Assembly: GCA_020744425.1 (NCBI GenBank)
Contig: JAGMUV010000034.1
Span: 372,001-436,000 of the forward strand
DNA: 64,000 bases
Direction of reading: 5' to 3'
From: Dactylonectria macrodidyma
Lineage: Eukaryota > Ascomycota > Sordariomycetes > Hypocreales > Nectriaceae
Shown here: in pieces, positions 30,979-41,837 of the stretch
Position numbering within the stretch: the first letter of the stretch is position 1
Layout of the letters: each line of letters opens with the position of its first letter
The notes under the pieces: model-generated
Databases searched by the model: none
The model's input: only the letters and a program-made list of their open reading frames with translations
Told to the model about the DNA's origin: nothing
Made by a program: the position numbers and the translations under genes

Positions 30979-32590
30979 TTGGCCGCATGGCACTATTGCA
31001 AAATTTCTATCAATGCCTCCTCCACGAACAGTCCTCCCCAAAGCTTGTTACGCCTCTGGAGACCAACCTCTGTTGCAGAAGTCTACATATGGGTCGCAAT
31101 CCTTATTTACTTAGGGATTCACACTGAACTTGACCTCGAAGACCATTGGGAGACTTCTCGGCCGGGGCACCAACACTCTACTCACTCTATCATCAAATAT
31201 ATGACCTATGACCGATTTCAGCAGCTACATCGTCACATTCGCATTTTCAGCCCTCACATCACCATAAGCAGCAACAGCGCCCTCACCTATGACCGTGTGA
31301 CGCCGTGGTCTGACCACATACAGCGCGTGTCTACGGATTTCTATGTTCCAGGCATTTGCATCGCTGTAGATGAGTGTATGGCCCGCTATACAGGGAGGTC
31401 AAAAGAGACAACAAGAGTCCCTAACAAGCCGATCCCCGTCGGCTTCAAAGTTTGGGTTGCAGCACAGCAGGGCTATTTCCTACGTTGGATTTGGCATAGG
31501 CCCGGACCTAGGTTTGGACCTGTTGGTCTCAAGCCTGCCCGGCAACGGCGGCGTGAGGCCAAGCAGGAGAAGACAGTCTATCTGAACCCGACGCAGGCTG
31601 TGGTTGTTGCCCTACTAAACTTGCTGCCAGAAGCCAACTATCACGTCTTTATCGATAACCTCTTTTCCTCTCCCGACCTCCTACGCAGCCTCCGCGAGCA
31701 CGGCCACGGCGCTACGGGTACAGCCCGAGTCAACTGTGGCATCTACAAGCCCTTAGTCAAGCTCAAAAATGACGATAACACAGCTGCCGCAAATATCAAA
31801 TTCAACGAAATCAGGACCGTCCCAACTAAGGATAATAAGGTCAGTCAAGCAGACAGCTTTAGCTGTAAATGCCCTACTAATTTGTCCTGGGCCAGGTAAA
31901 TCAGATCGCGTGGAAAGACAACGCCCTTGTGTTGTTCTTATCTACTGTGTACGCAGGCGACGAGACCGTCCTTCGGTTACGCAAGAGGCCGACAACAGAC
32001 CAAATTCGAGCACGCCCAATACAGCGATTTTTCGGTGACGAGCCAGTGAAAGAGATTATTATCCCGTCTGTTGCTGCCTTCTACAATGACGAGATGAACG
32101 GGGTAGACCGCGGTGACCAACTGAGGTCATATTTGGGCTTCGAACACGTGTGCGCCGAGGGGGTTGGCAAGCCCTAGCTTGGTCCTACCTAATTGACGTC
32201 ATTGTAGTCAACAGTTACCTTCTTCAGCTACGCGGCAAGCCTATTTGGAAGTCATATACACGTCAGGCTAAGTGGCGAGGGCGCCTTGTTGATGACCTCG
32301 TCCAGGCGTACAGCGGTCAATCTGACTCTAGGCAGAGGTTTCGGGCGGGAGACGAATTTACGCCTCTGTCACAGCATAAATACGTCCAGCGAGGGAAAAA
32401 GGGTAACTGCCTCGCATGTCAGGGCGTACGGCATGGAGAGGTCGGGTCACGAAGCTCGCGGCGGCCGTTGAGTGAGGCCGACGGCAACAGGGTCCGGATC
32501 CGGCGGCAGTCTCGCGGTGGCTGTGACCAGTGCGATGTAGCTCTTTGTAGCTCGCAGGATTGCTGGGACTTCTATCACCATACAAAATAG
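30979..32590 (+). pseudogene. piggyBac-type transposase, 5' truncated and frameshifted
   Basis: The first block runs 30979-31839 and the second starts at 31896, after a 56-bp intron 31840-31895 (GTCAGT...CCAG). The protein has PiggyBac DDE_Tnp_1_7 features: AVDECMARYTGRS with the first Asp, FIDNLFSSPDLL with the second, and NGVDRGDQLRSY with the third. The C-terminus (to 32590) has a Cys-rich finger (CLAC ... CDQC ... CSSQDCWDFYH). A one-base frame change near 32145-32165 separates the third Asp from the C-terminal part, and the usual N-terminus is missing. No TTAA-flanked ends were found. Probably dead. Confidence 0.85.
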
Positions 32591-33066
32591 GTGGGAATTG
32601 ATGTACCTCTGAACGCTCGTTCCCTAATTGGGCCGACCCCCCTGCGACCCCCTGTCTGGAGCCTTAACACAGTCAAAGGGATAGGGGGGAATCTCGTATT
32701 GAGGGGAAAATGAGACATGCAGCCAGTGGAATACGTGCAGGAGATAGTTGGTCAGGCTGAAAGGACACCAGGAGCTGGTGGAGGTGAAGGAGGGTGTGCA
32801 AACGCTTCGTCAAACGGGTGCGGAGGCTTCATGCTGAAGGATGGTGTGGAGAGGGATCCATGGACAGATTCGGGTCTCGGTTGATCTCGCTGAAGCTATG
32901 GGGGACGATCAGCGAGAGGAGCATGGATATTCGCGAATATCCATGGCCATCCGGGGTGGGCCAGCGCCACGGTCGCATGTGGATATACCGGGATAACATT
33001 GGCCTGGCGCCGGTTCTGGATCAGCCGGTGGGGGCCACGCCTCGCCCCAGTGAAATCAGCGAGGGT
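32591..33066. other. intergenic stretch with a 24-bp perfect palindrome
   Basis: No gene. A perfect palindrome at 32922-32945 is centred on TCGCGA with CATGGATAT arms. Sequence at 33080-33165 is rich in ATACC/GGTAT motifs, similar to hAT subterminal arrays. Confidence 0.5.
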
Positions 33067-33771
33067 TCAGCGGCGCCACGGATACCATGGTATTGAGATT
33101 TCTTCAAACCATACCAAGTCTTGGCGGTATATACCATACCAATACTGTACCAACTCATACCGGACCATTCCGATCACTGCCAGAGCCAGATATGTTAAGA
33201 GCAGATTTCCGATGGCGCGGGGCAAGAAGCGGATGTTCTCCGTCTCGGCACCAACCTGTTCCTGGCTCTTGTGATACCGCACGTACACCATGACCATCTT
33301 CTCCCATATCAATATGCATCGACGACGACCTGTGTTGGTGTAGGTGATGGAAAGCAGCTCCGGTGCCCGCAACGGCGGAGCCGGCGGAACATGGATGATC
33401 GTCACCATCCGCTTCAAGAACTCTTGCACGTGCGCCTCGTAGCAGGCTATTGCCTTCGGACATAGGCGCAACCCGCCACCTTGATCGGTCCGTACGTAGA
33501 CCCCTCGCAGCTCAGCCCTCTCCTCGATGTGGCGGAGTAGAGCATGCTGCGTACCACTCAGGATCTCGGCGTTCCTTTCGTCCGTCAGCCACGAGCCGCC
33601 GTAGTCGTCGAGGTCGAGGTCATCGCGTAGTCTCCACGCTTCGATTGGTGTAATATTATTCGCACCGAATAACAGCTCACCATACAAAAGCGAATGCGCC
33701 TGGCGAAACTCCGACACAACCAGCTGTGACACCTGTTCCATGTGCAGCTTGGTTCCCTTGTAGTCGATCGT

Positions 33772-36700
33772 CTGGCCGTCAAGGCTCGAAACCACTACAT
33801 CCACTCCACTTTTGGACCAAGTAGAGTGGATGGACCATTTTTAGGCAATTACAAAGTGGATGTAGCACACTTTCGACCGGAGTCGAATGGATGTACACGT
33901 GGATTTATAAGTGGATTTTTGTAAGTGGACTTTTGAGGCTATTCACAACCTCGTCGACGCCTCTTCAGCCTCACTTTCAGAGGTTGACACTAACTCTTCA
34001 GCCTCTTGCTGCTGTGATGAATCGTCAACCTCGCTGGCGCTGTCCTCGCCCTCGAATAGCCATTTTGACTCAGCAAGAGCCAGCTCGTCGTCGCTTAGAG
34101 TCCCACAGCCGGCATCCAGCTTACTTTCGAGGTGTGACTTAAGCAATGGATCCAGGTCCTTGATAAGGCCAGCACGGTACCAAGAGCGTAAGACCTGACA
34201 AATGGCGATAATCTCAGCATCTAGGTTCGTACGCAACCCCGAGACCATCTTGCCAGCAGCTGAAAATAACCTCTCACACTCGGCTGACATCGGCTGGATC
34301 GTCAGGAAGTCCAAGGCCATCCTGGATAACCGAGGATATCTGCCTTGCTTAGTGATCCAATAACCAATTGGATCACGAACGTTGCCGTCGCTGGCCTCAC
34401 GATCCGTCCGCCACGCTTGGTACTCGTCACCCACAATAGCTGCTGCGTAGGCTGGTATTGAGCTTGGCAGACGACTGTTCTTCTCGAAGGGATTGAAAAA
34501 CCGAGGTCTTTTTGCTGGTGGCTCGTCGTCGCCTCTGCTGCTGCTGGTTCTAACCTCGAGACGAGCGTAATCGGACAGCCAGACGTCGGCAACCATCTCT
34601 TTTGCCTTTTCAACCCAGCTAGGCTTATGAGCCCACGTTTCATCAAACCAGTCCCAACGATAAGCTGGATGGAGCGCCATAGCCGTATAGTAGATGGGCG
34701 TCTCATCCAGCCGCCGATAATATTCATCCAGCTTATCCCAAGCAAGGTTGATTCCGATGCGGAAGTGCTCTGGATCAGGAAAATCAGCAGCAAGCTGCTT
34801 ATATTCTTCCAGTGTGTTAAGCAGCAACTCATAGCCAAGCACCACGTCCCAGATATTGCCATAGGAGCCGGTCCAGCCTTGCTTACGCCTGCGGATGTGT
34901 CCATCACCCTCAAGCGTCTTTACCACGGTCTCAAAAACAGTCAGAATAGCCTCCAAATGGTAAAGAACCTCCCAGTCTTTGTCCGTTAGCTGATTCTCGT
35001 CTCGGAGGATGCGTGGTTTTTTCGCCAACTTGGCTTGTGTCACTTGGCCAGTCTTTTTAGACCGATTTTCGTCCTCCCATTGCGCCTTATACTAGATCAG
35101 TAGGAGTTCGATAGAGGTTTTCAACCGTAGAGCCCTGCGGATCATGTAGAGTTGTGACAGCCAACGCGTGTCGTTGTCGATAATTAGCTTGAGTGGTTTC
35201 TTCGATCGGAGTTTAAGGGTGGTGGCGCGATTAATTTCGTCCTGTTAGATATACCGAGTTAATATGAGACGAATAGGATTTAGTTAAACCGCTTACCCTC
35301 TGGACCTCCTTGAACAAGTAAATCAGCCGGCGGCTAATACGCACATCAACTACGATATTATGTAACTTGCCAACTGGTCCTTTTTTGCGCCATTGAGCGT
35401 ATTCAGTATCAGATAACGCTTCTGCGCCTGACAATTGCTTCTCAAACGCGTCGGCGTTTTTGCCAAATAAGAGCGCCTTGGCTGACAAGTTAATTGTGTG
35501 GCCAATACAGCGTCCTCGGCGCAGTCGGCCATCGAACCCAAGTTCAGCACCAATGACCTCCATAGCAGTATCGTTATTTTCTGCATTGTCAAGCGTGAAA
35601 TAGCCAACCTTCTCTGGACCCACGCCAAGAGTGTGTAGGACGTCGAGAACCTCCCCACCGATCGTTGAGCCGAAGTGACGATGAGCCTCTGGAACTCCAA
35701 TCATGATTTTGCATGGCCGATTCTTCTCGTCTCTGAAAAAAACAAGCAATACCGTAGAGGGCAAGCTTATTTCGAGACGTCCAGCCATCAAATGAAATAT
35801 GAAGGGCTCCAGGGGAGTTCCTCAGCACCTCGATAACCGTCTGCTTGTGGCGGTTATACTCTTGAATGATCTTATATCGGACAGCCGTGGCAGTCAAATT
35901 GGCGTGTTGGATGGAAACGGAGGGATTCAAATAGTCGAAGATTTCGCGGAGGATGGGGTTCTCGGCGAAGGAAAAGGACTGGTTGCTACTGACGATTAAC
36001 TCGACTAGCATACGCTGAAAGTGTTGCTTATCAAAGCGTGAGATGAAGCTATTCGCGATATTCTGTTCCGCAGGCTTGTTGACGTCCAGTTTCAAAACAG
36101 AGGCAATAGTCGGCTGGTTCGATTTCAGTGCGCCTTCGGATTTGAGCTGTGCTGTGCTCTTTTTCTCTCCCTCTGGTGCTGGTGTTTTGTGCTCACGCCA
36201 TAGATGATTTGCCGCGTTCTGGAGACCTGAAGAGGTAAAACTCGCGATAATGGGACGATTTCTGAGGATACAGTCCTTGCAAGCCCATTTGCGTAAGCCA
36301 TGACGTTGAATATCATAGCCAAAGTCCCACAGCCAAGAGCTAGTATCACGAGCGCGTTCTGACCAATTCCAGCCTCTGAAATGGCGAAAAAGACGGTCTT
36401 CGAGCTGCTGCTGTTGGCCTGGTTGGCCTGGCTGGTTGGCTGACATCAATTTTTTTTTTTGGCAAAAACAAAGCAGGAAATCTGTAGAAAACGCACTCAA
36501 TAGGGGTAGTTTCTCGTCAATATTATTAGATTAGCTGTAGGGGTGATCGACCTCGGCTAACTTGGGTCCAGGTACCTCGATTTAATGGGCAGTCATATAC
36601 AAAAATAAGTACTATGAACCATACAGGGTCAGGGAATATCCTACTGTACCTAAATCCACCTAAATCCACTCCATTACATCCACTTTCGTGTCCAAGTGTA

Positions 36701-36810
36701 GTGGATTATTACGTAATCTGAGTGCCGACAAGTGGATGTAATAGAGATGGGCCACTTATATGTGGTCCACGTGGATTTACAGTGTAGTGGGTTCGAGCCT
36801 TGCTGGCCGT
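33772..36810 (-). mobile_element. hAT element inserted in the OrsD-type gene (TSD CTGGCCGT)
   Basis: The element proper is 33780-36802 (3023 bp). It has termini CAAGGCTCGAAACCACTACA and CAAGGCTCGAACCCACTACA (inverse), with the 8-bp duplication CTGGCCGT at 33772-33779 and 36803-36810. Subterminal DNA is rich in AGTGGATGTA/TACATCCACT motifs. It encodes one transposase with a frameshift and a stop. Its start CAAGG differs from the CAGG of the other hATs here. A related terminus ends at 59017. Confidence 0.94.
33943..36446 (-). pseudogene. hAT transposase with one frameshift and one stop
   Basis: The start at 36446 (MSANQPGQPG) precedes a BED finger (WACKDC ... HLWREH), then LHISFDGWTSRN (first Asp) and VGYFTLDN (second Asp). 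RKKGPVGKLHN follows, then a 55-bp intron (35242-35296), LIIDNDTRWLSQ, and the dimerisation region with SAECERLFS. Two lesions are visible. A run of seven A (plus strand, 35736-35742) shifts the frame at GIACFF. A TAG at 35092-35094 sits where CAG would fit between LLLI and YKAQW. Everything else is open, so inactivation is recent or partly due to sequence error in the homopolymer. Confidence 0.88.
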
Positions 36811-38216
36811 CGAGAGACCAGCGAGCCTGATTCTTAGTAAAAGCGGTTCTAGAGGCAGCGAAAAGGTAGAGCCGCCACTGCAGGATATGACCGAATGGCG
36901 TCTCTGCCATCTGCTGGAAGTACCTTTTGCACATCTTCTCAAGCAGTTCGGGTATCCCGTCCTCATCGTCCTGCTTGTGGAAGCACACGAAGTCGAACAA
37001 GACGAGCTGCGCAGTCCAAGTGAGTGCGGATAAGTTGCTATTGAAGTTCCCTGGCTCGTGCCAGACGCCCTGCTTGAGCAGCTCACCATCCTTCACCTCC
37101 TTCCGTTTCAAGACCTTCTTCCGGCTGAGCATGGCGCAGAAGCTTAGTACGGTGGACCGAAACGGCCTGCTCCCGACCGTCTGGCAGATCAGGGCTACGT
37201 AGAAGTTGCGAATGGCATGCTTCAGCTCAGCGTCGCGCTCGTCGTCGTCTTGCTCTCTGTTGGCTGGCTTTTCCTTCGCCCTCTCGTCTTGCTCTCGCAG
37301 GGCGCCGATGGTGCCTTGCATGGCCGGCTCCTGCTGAGGTGTTGGTTCGATGACGTCCCGCGGCAACACTTGGTCTTCATTCTCCCTCGTGAAGTGGCCG
37401 TCCTCGTAGAACACGACCCGATAATAGTAAACGAGAAGTTGCTTCATCCTCCGGAAGTATGAGGTCAGCGAGGATTCGTTCTTAAAACTGCGGGACCCGC
37501 CGGGCTTGCCGTTGCTCGAGCCGCCGGCATCACGAAACTCGTTCAACCTCTTGGCCCGTTGCTGTGCCATCTTCCTATCGAGTGACTTGTCGCTGCAGAG
37601 CCTATACGCGTCCCTGAGGGTGGCCTCGGTCGCGATAAGGATGCGAATGAGGTCTGAGTCGTCCTCCCCTTCACCGCCACCGTCCCCGTCCAGGAGCTTC
37701 TTCGGAGGCAGCGAGTACGGCGACTGGATCTCGGCATCCCGGAGCTCCCGCATGTGGGTAGGGAACCCGGTATGGACGAGCCACGGGACTCGATCTGCTC
37801 GTGACTCCTCGACGTCCTGCACGACCCCGGCCTTTTCATCCAGGTCGCGTGATGCCTGGTCAATATCTGCCTTTAACCCATTAAACAGATTCCCCTCCTC
37901 CTGTGACAACGGCGGCGTGAGGAGGCCCAGTGTTGAACCCCCCCGGCTGGAGATGGGCGTTGACGGTGATGGTGATGGACCCTCGATTACAAAGTAATCA
38001 ATGCGGCCCTTGGCGGTGAAATACGTCCAGAGACGGCACGCGGTCCAGAGCGGCGTATCGCAGTTGCGTTGCGAGGCCTTCTTCTTATGCATTGGCATAA
38101 CTTGATTTCGGTGTCTTGGAGCCCCCGTAGGTACGCTAGAAATCCGGTGTAGACCAGCAACCGCTCCCGATCTGCCCTGTCCCTGACAGCATCCTCAATC
38201 ACCGCTGCCTTATCCT

Positions 38217-41200
38217 CTAGATCGCGTGCTGCCTGCTGCCGTTATACTCAGTAGCCAATAAAGGTGCCATGATCTCAAAGTAGACGATTCGCCCTTTGGC
38301 AGACGAGAAAGTCTGTGCATTACACCTGCTGATCAGTCCCCTCTCCCAAGCTAGTAAAGGACGCATGCCAAGCTTATGTGTTGATATATGATTAAGAATA
38401 GAGCCCCAACGGGACGTCAAATGCTGGCAGACGTTACATCGAAATACTATAAAAACCTGGAGGCCAGGAATGGCCGGGATCTTCTCACGTGGAAGAACAA
38501 GCTCGCTCAGCGGCAAGAGCTGGAGGGTACTAAAGCGCTGGATGTAAGCCTTGCAGGTAGGTCCTAGGATACGGTGGGTGCGGTTGAGGTGGCTGTAAAG
38601 TGGCTTTTTCCCCGGGCTAATAGCAGACTTACACGCGACGCATATGAGGATCTGATGCTCCGCGTTGTAGATAAAGCCTGGGGGCAGTTGCGCCGTCATG
38701 ACTCCAGAGGTTGATTGGATATCGAAGGTGACACAGCTCGCACTAGTTCCTTTCACTTCTTCTCGTAGCGCTTCATATCTGACAACTATCCCTCGTCCTT
38801 TCTTTCGACGCGCTGGATTGGGCGTCCATACACCTGCTGGGCTACATTGTGATATAGCCTCAGATTCTACGCTCTCCTTTGCTACACAATGACGGTTATA
38901 GTATTCCTGGTTCCAGCTTTGCCACAGAGTCGATAGCTGGCGGTACATCTCGAGGAGCTCGGCCTGGAGTCGACTCGGGAGGGCTGTGTCGATGGCATAG
39001 CCTGTCAGAAGCATCCTTGGCCGGTGTCCGACTCCGGCCGCCAGGACCCGAATCGGATCGCTACCTTCGCTCGGGTGGTAGCAGTTCCTCTTCTTGATCA
39101 GGTCGCGGATATGACGCTTTGCAATAGCGATCGCCGCCTGGCGGTAGAGCTGAATGGCCCAGGGTGTCTGCAAAGTTCGAGTCAGTTCCTTGAGAGCCTC
39201 TGTCGCCTGCGAGGGAGACATGTGCCTCCTCTTGTGCCTAGGGTCTGAGAAGAGAAATTCGTTGCTGTGATAGTGCGGCAGCTCGAGTTGAGCGGCGAGG
39301 AAGTCCAGAAAGGGGCGGATGTATGCGACATAGGTCACAAACGATATGCCGAGCTCATCTGGCAGGTAATGGACAACGTAAAACGCGTGATTGGTTGAGG
39401 CGCGAGCTTTGTTATACCGTAGCTGATGATGATCATGACCTGCCCTTCGCGGATGCACATATTTCTGATGGCTAACCTGGTATTGCGGAAGCGGATGCCC
39501 GTGGTCTCTGTAGCCCGACCCGGAAGCCCAGACGTGATGTGGAATGCAGAGAAGCCCTGTTTGGACATCTTGGCTCCTGCCTCTAGGTAAGCTAAGCATG
39601 GCCCTGGTAGCCAGTGACCTGACTCAGCCAGTGCTTTGCCGCGGAATGTGGATGACCAAGCACGACGTGCCATCGCCTTGTATGTCCCTGACAGTCGGTT
39701 TTCCGAGTGATCAACGAAACTCCACCCAGGCGTCTGACAAGTCAGGTCGTCGCGAATTGCAGAAAGATCGATTACAGGGTCCCAGCCCAGCATCAGCTCG
39801 GCAACTAACTCCTGAACCTGTGTAATTGCTGCCCGATATGTCGTACAGAACTCGGACAATCGTATCACTTTGTGATTGCCAATCGTGAACGAGCCCCCAT
39901 CCGGTGCCCAGGTAAGCGTCGCGCTCGCCCCCTCCCTCCGCACTATGCTCTTGCCGAAAGCTTTGAGCTCGATCAACTCGGCCAGCGGTGAGTAGCATCC
40001 CCTAAGCATATACTTGGTCCGAATCGCCTCTAGGCGCTCCGGGCGTGACGGGTACGCAGCTCGGCACGGCCAGCGGTATACAAGCGTATCGTAGCTGAAC
40101 CTCGGTAGGCTGTACCCGAGGAACAACAGCCGGCCAACCCAGACCAGGGCTGCGAGATCTGGGGTGTAGTCGTATGCGTTGCGGTACGCCAAGGACGATG
40201 GGTGAATACCCAAAACGGCTGCAAAGTGTACGATAGTGGAGCACGTCATGGCTCCATCTTGGCTCTGGTAGGTCCAGAACATCATCGAGAGCTGCAATAA
40301 AGCCTCTGACAACTCCAGACGGATACCTTGGGGAAGGCGGAAGGCGGCCTGACTCGCCCTAAGGTCCGGGACATAGCCAGATTGCATCACCTCGTTATCG
40401 TCATTGTCCTGAGACCTATCGCCGCTATCCTCTTCCTTCTTGTTGTCGTTATCGCTTCGATCATCTGTGTAGTCGCTGTTGCTATCATCTGTGTAGTCGC
40501 TTTCGCTATAATTTTCGCTGTCGCTTTCGCTCTGGCTGTCCTCCTCCTCTTCATCATTGTTGTCGCGATCGCGAGGTTCACCGCTCTCGCCCGTAGCTTG
40601 GTCGCCCTTTTCTCTAGCTCTCACCATCTCCGATGCCAAGTTCAATATGTGCCTCATTATCTGCACGTCATCGCTACGCAGCGGCATGTGATGTATATCC
40701 CGGCGTAATGATGGGCTCATCTTGAAAGCCCGGAATATGTAGCAGATGAACTTCTTCCACTTCGACTTATACCCTCGAGTTGTAGCAGCTGACATGACAC
40801 GTAGGGGGCGATGTCGAAACATGCCCTGCTGGTAGCTCGTGAGCCAGCAACGCGATTGGTAGGGAGTACATGCGAGTGTATCCTCGGCCCGGTCAAACAT
40901 GTCGTCCACGGCGTGCATCAGCACTCGCATCCGGGCTTCGCTTGCTGCTGTGCTGCGTAGCAATTCCCCTCTCCTCCTCCCAAGCACAAGATCCTCCTTA
41001 TACCTATTGGGGCCCAGAACAGGCAGTCTCGCAGATGCGGTGATGATATCAAGCGGTCGGTTACAAAACCGTTGCGGCCACCCCGTATGCTTCAACCAGG
41101 GCGTCGTCTCGCTATCATCAGTACAGGAGTGCTCCTGGCCCTCTCGCTGCATACGCAGCTCCCTTAGTCGTATACGTTTATCCTCGGCAATCTCCTGGGC

Positions 41201-41380
41201 GTGGAGGATATGGTCATGGAGTTCCCGTGCGGGCTGGGGTGGCGACATCCATAGCTCGAGCGGACCGTCTCTCAGCGGCTTATAAGATGGAGGGGGGGAG
41301 CTCGTGGCCGGTGGCGTTGCCAGTTGCAGGGCCGAGTGCTTGCCTATATCGGACTCTGGCCGTAACGCAAGGAGGGACAT
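38217..41380 (-). pseudogene. OrsD-type protein with recombinase-like core, frameshifted
   Basis: Frame one (41380 to about 39430) and frame two (about 39430 to 38217) form one protein of roughly 1050 residues, broken by a small indel near 39425-39435. In order: a Pro-rich start; TTPWLKHTGWP (about residue 95); an acidic Asp/Ser/Asn-rich stretch (about 280-330); GLPGRATE; RYNKARAS; LYRQAAIAIAKRHI; GVGHRPRMLLTGYAID; and finally an OrsD/DUF3505-type zinc-finger region with CVAC ... HLNRTH and CNVC ... HISTH. The Arg, Lys, Arg, His and Tyr in these motifs are spaced like a tyrosine recombinase core, with Tyr nine residues after His. No helicase domain follows. A third partial unit (LLVYTGFLAYLRGLQD, about 38120-38190) links it to the next copy. 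Confidence 0.6.
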
Positions 41381-41726
41381 GACGATGATGATAGTGTCTT
41401 AAGGGTATGAAATGCTGTTATGATGAAAGGAGAGAAATCGTTTCTCCTCCCGTACAGGTATAGATAGGGCCTACTCCTATTGGCGTCCGGTGCTACCGTG
41501 GGTCAGCACCATCACCATCACAGCCTTCCTGCCGCATCACCGCCGCCTAGCCCTTTTTGTGGGCTTGGGGCGCTGCTCCGAGTCCACGGACGCCGTCCCC
41601 CACCACGACGCCGCCAACGTTTCCCGTCTCTCAAGCCTTTTTGATTATGGCTAGATCTTGTGAGCCGATGCATCAACAAGGCAATGATACAATGGTACAC
41701 AAAGGGAAAGCGGATCCACTACGTAC

Positions 41727-41837
41727 CTAATTAGATTTACCACAATGTTCGCAAATAGCGTCAGCGACAGCTGGCCCACCGCAGTGTGCGCAGTCAATGT
41801 CGAGTTGGTTGAAAGGTCGTTCCTGATCCAGATTCAT
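41727..41837 (-). CDS. 36-residue double-CxxC (zinc-ribbon-like) small ORF
   Basis: ATG at 41835-41837, TAG at 41727-41729. The peptide carries CAHCGG and CEHCGKSN, two Cys pairs 9 residues apart, as in a zinc ribbon. The N-terminal 15 residues are polar. The compact, complete arrangement within so short a frame suggests selection, but length alone gives weak support. It lies upstream of the OrsD-type gene on the same strand. It could also be one exon of a larger gene, or the C-terminus of a lost protein. Function unknown. Confidence 0.4.
   Translation of the reverse strand: MNLDQERPFNQLDIDCAHCGGPAVADAICEHCGKSN

Larger units (their letters stand above)
33067..38098 (-). pseudogene. OrsD-type protein relic split by a hAT insertion
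   Basis: Blocks 38098-36811 and 33779-33067 join in frame once the 3-kb hAT is removed (...SLDGQ then TIDYKGTKLHM). The N-terminus carries the end of an OrsD-like (DUF3505) zinc-finger region (YFTAKGRIDYFVIE), then PWLVHTGFP, a helical middle, and a region LRAPELLSITYTNT ... VMVYVRYHKSQ ... RFLPRAIGNLLLTYL. The same order occurs in the reading frame at 38217-41380 and, as far as I recall, upstream of the helicase in fungal telomere-linked RecQ-type proteins. Homology stops near 33190, and the last residues come from unrelated repeat DNA. The helicase part is absent. The hAT insertion and lost 3' end make it non-functional. Confidence 0.6.

Noticed and set aside
32150..32590. Independent gene for a Cys-finger protein
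   Set aside because: It is the C-terminal part of the piggyBac transposase in a shifted frame.
40328..40708. Plus-strand frame with strongly hydrophobic Val/Ile/Ala segments
   Set aside because: Antisense of the acidic Asp/Ser/Asn-rich stretch of the OrsD-type protein; hydrophobicity is a mirror of those codons.
38217..41380. Starship-type DUF3435 captain
   Set aside because: Only the recombinase-like residue spacing is shared; the domain order with OrsD zinc fingers differs, and no cargo boundaries were seen.
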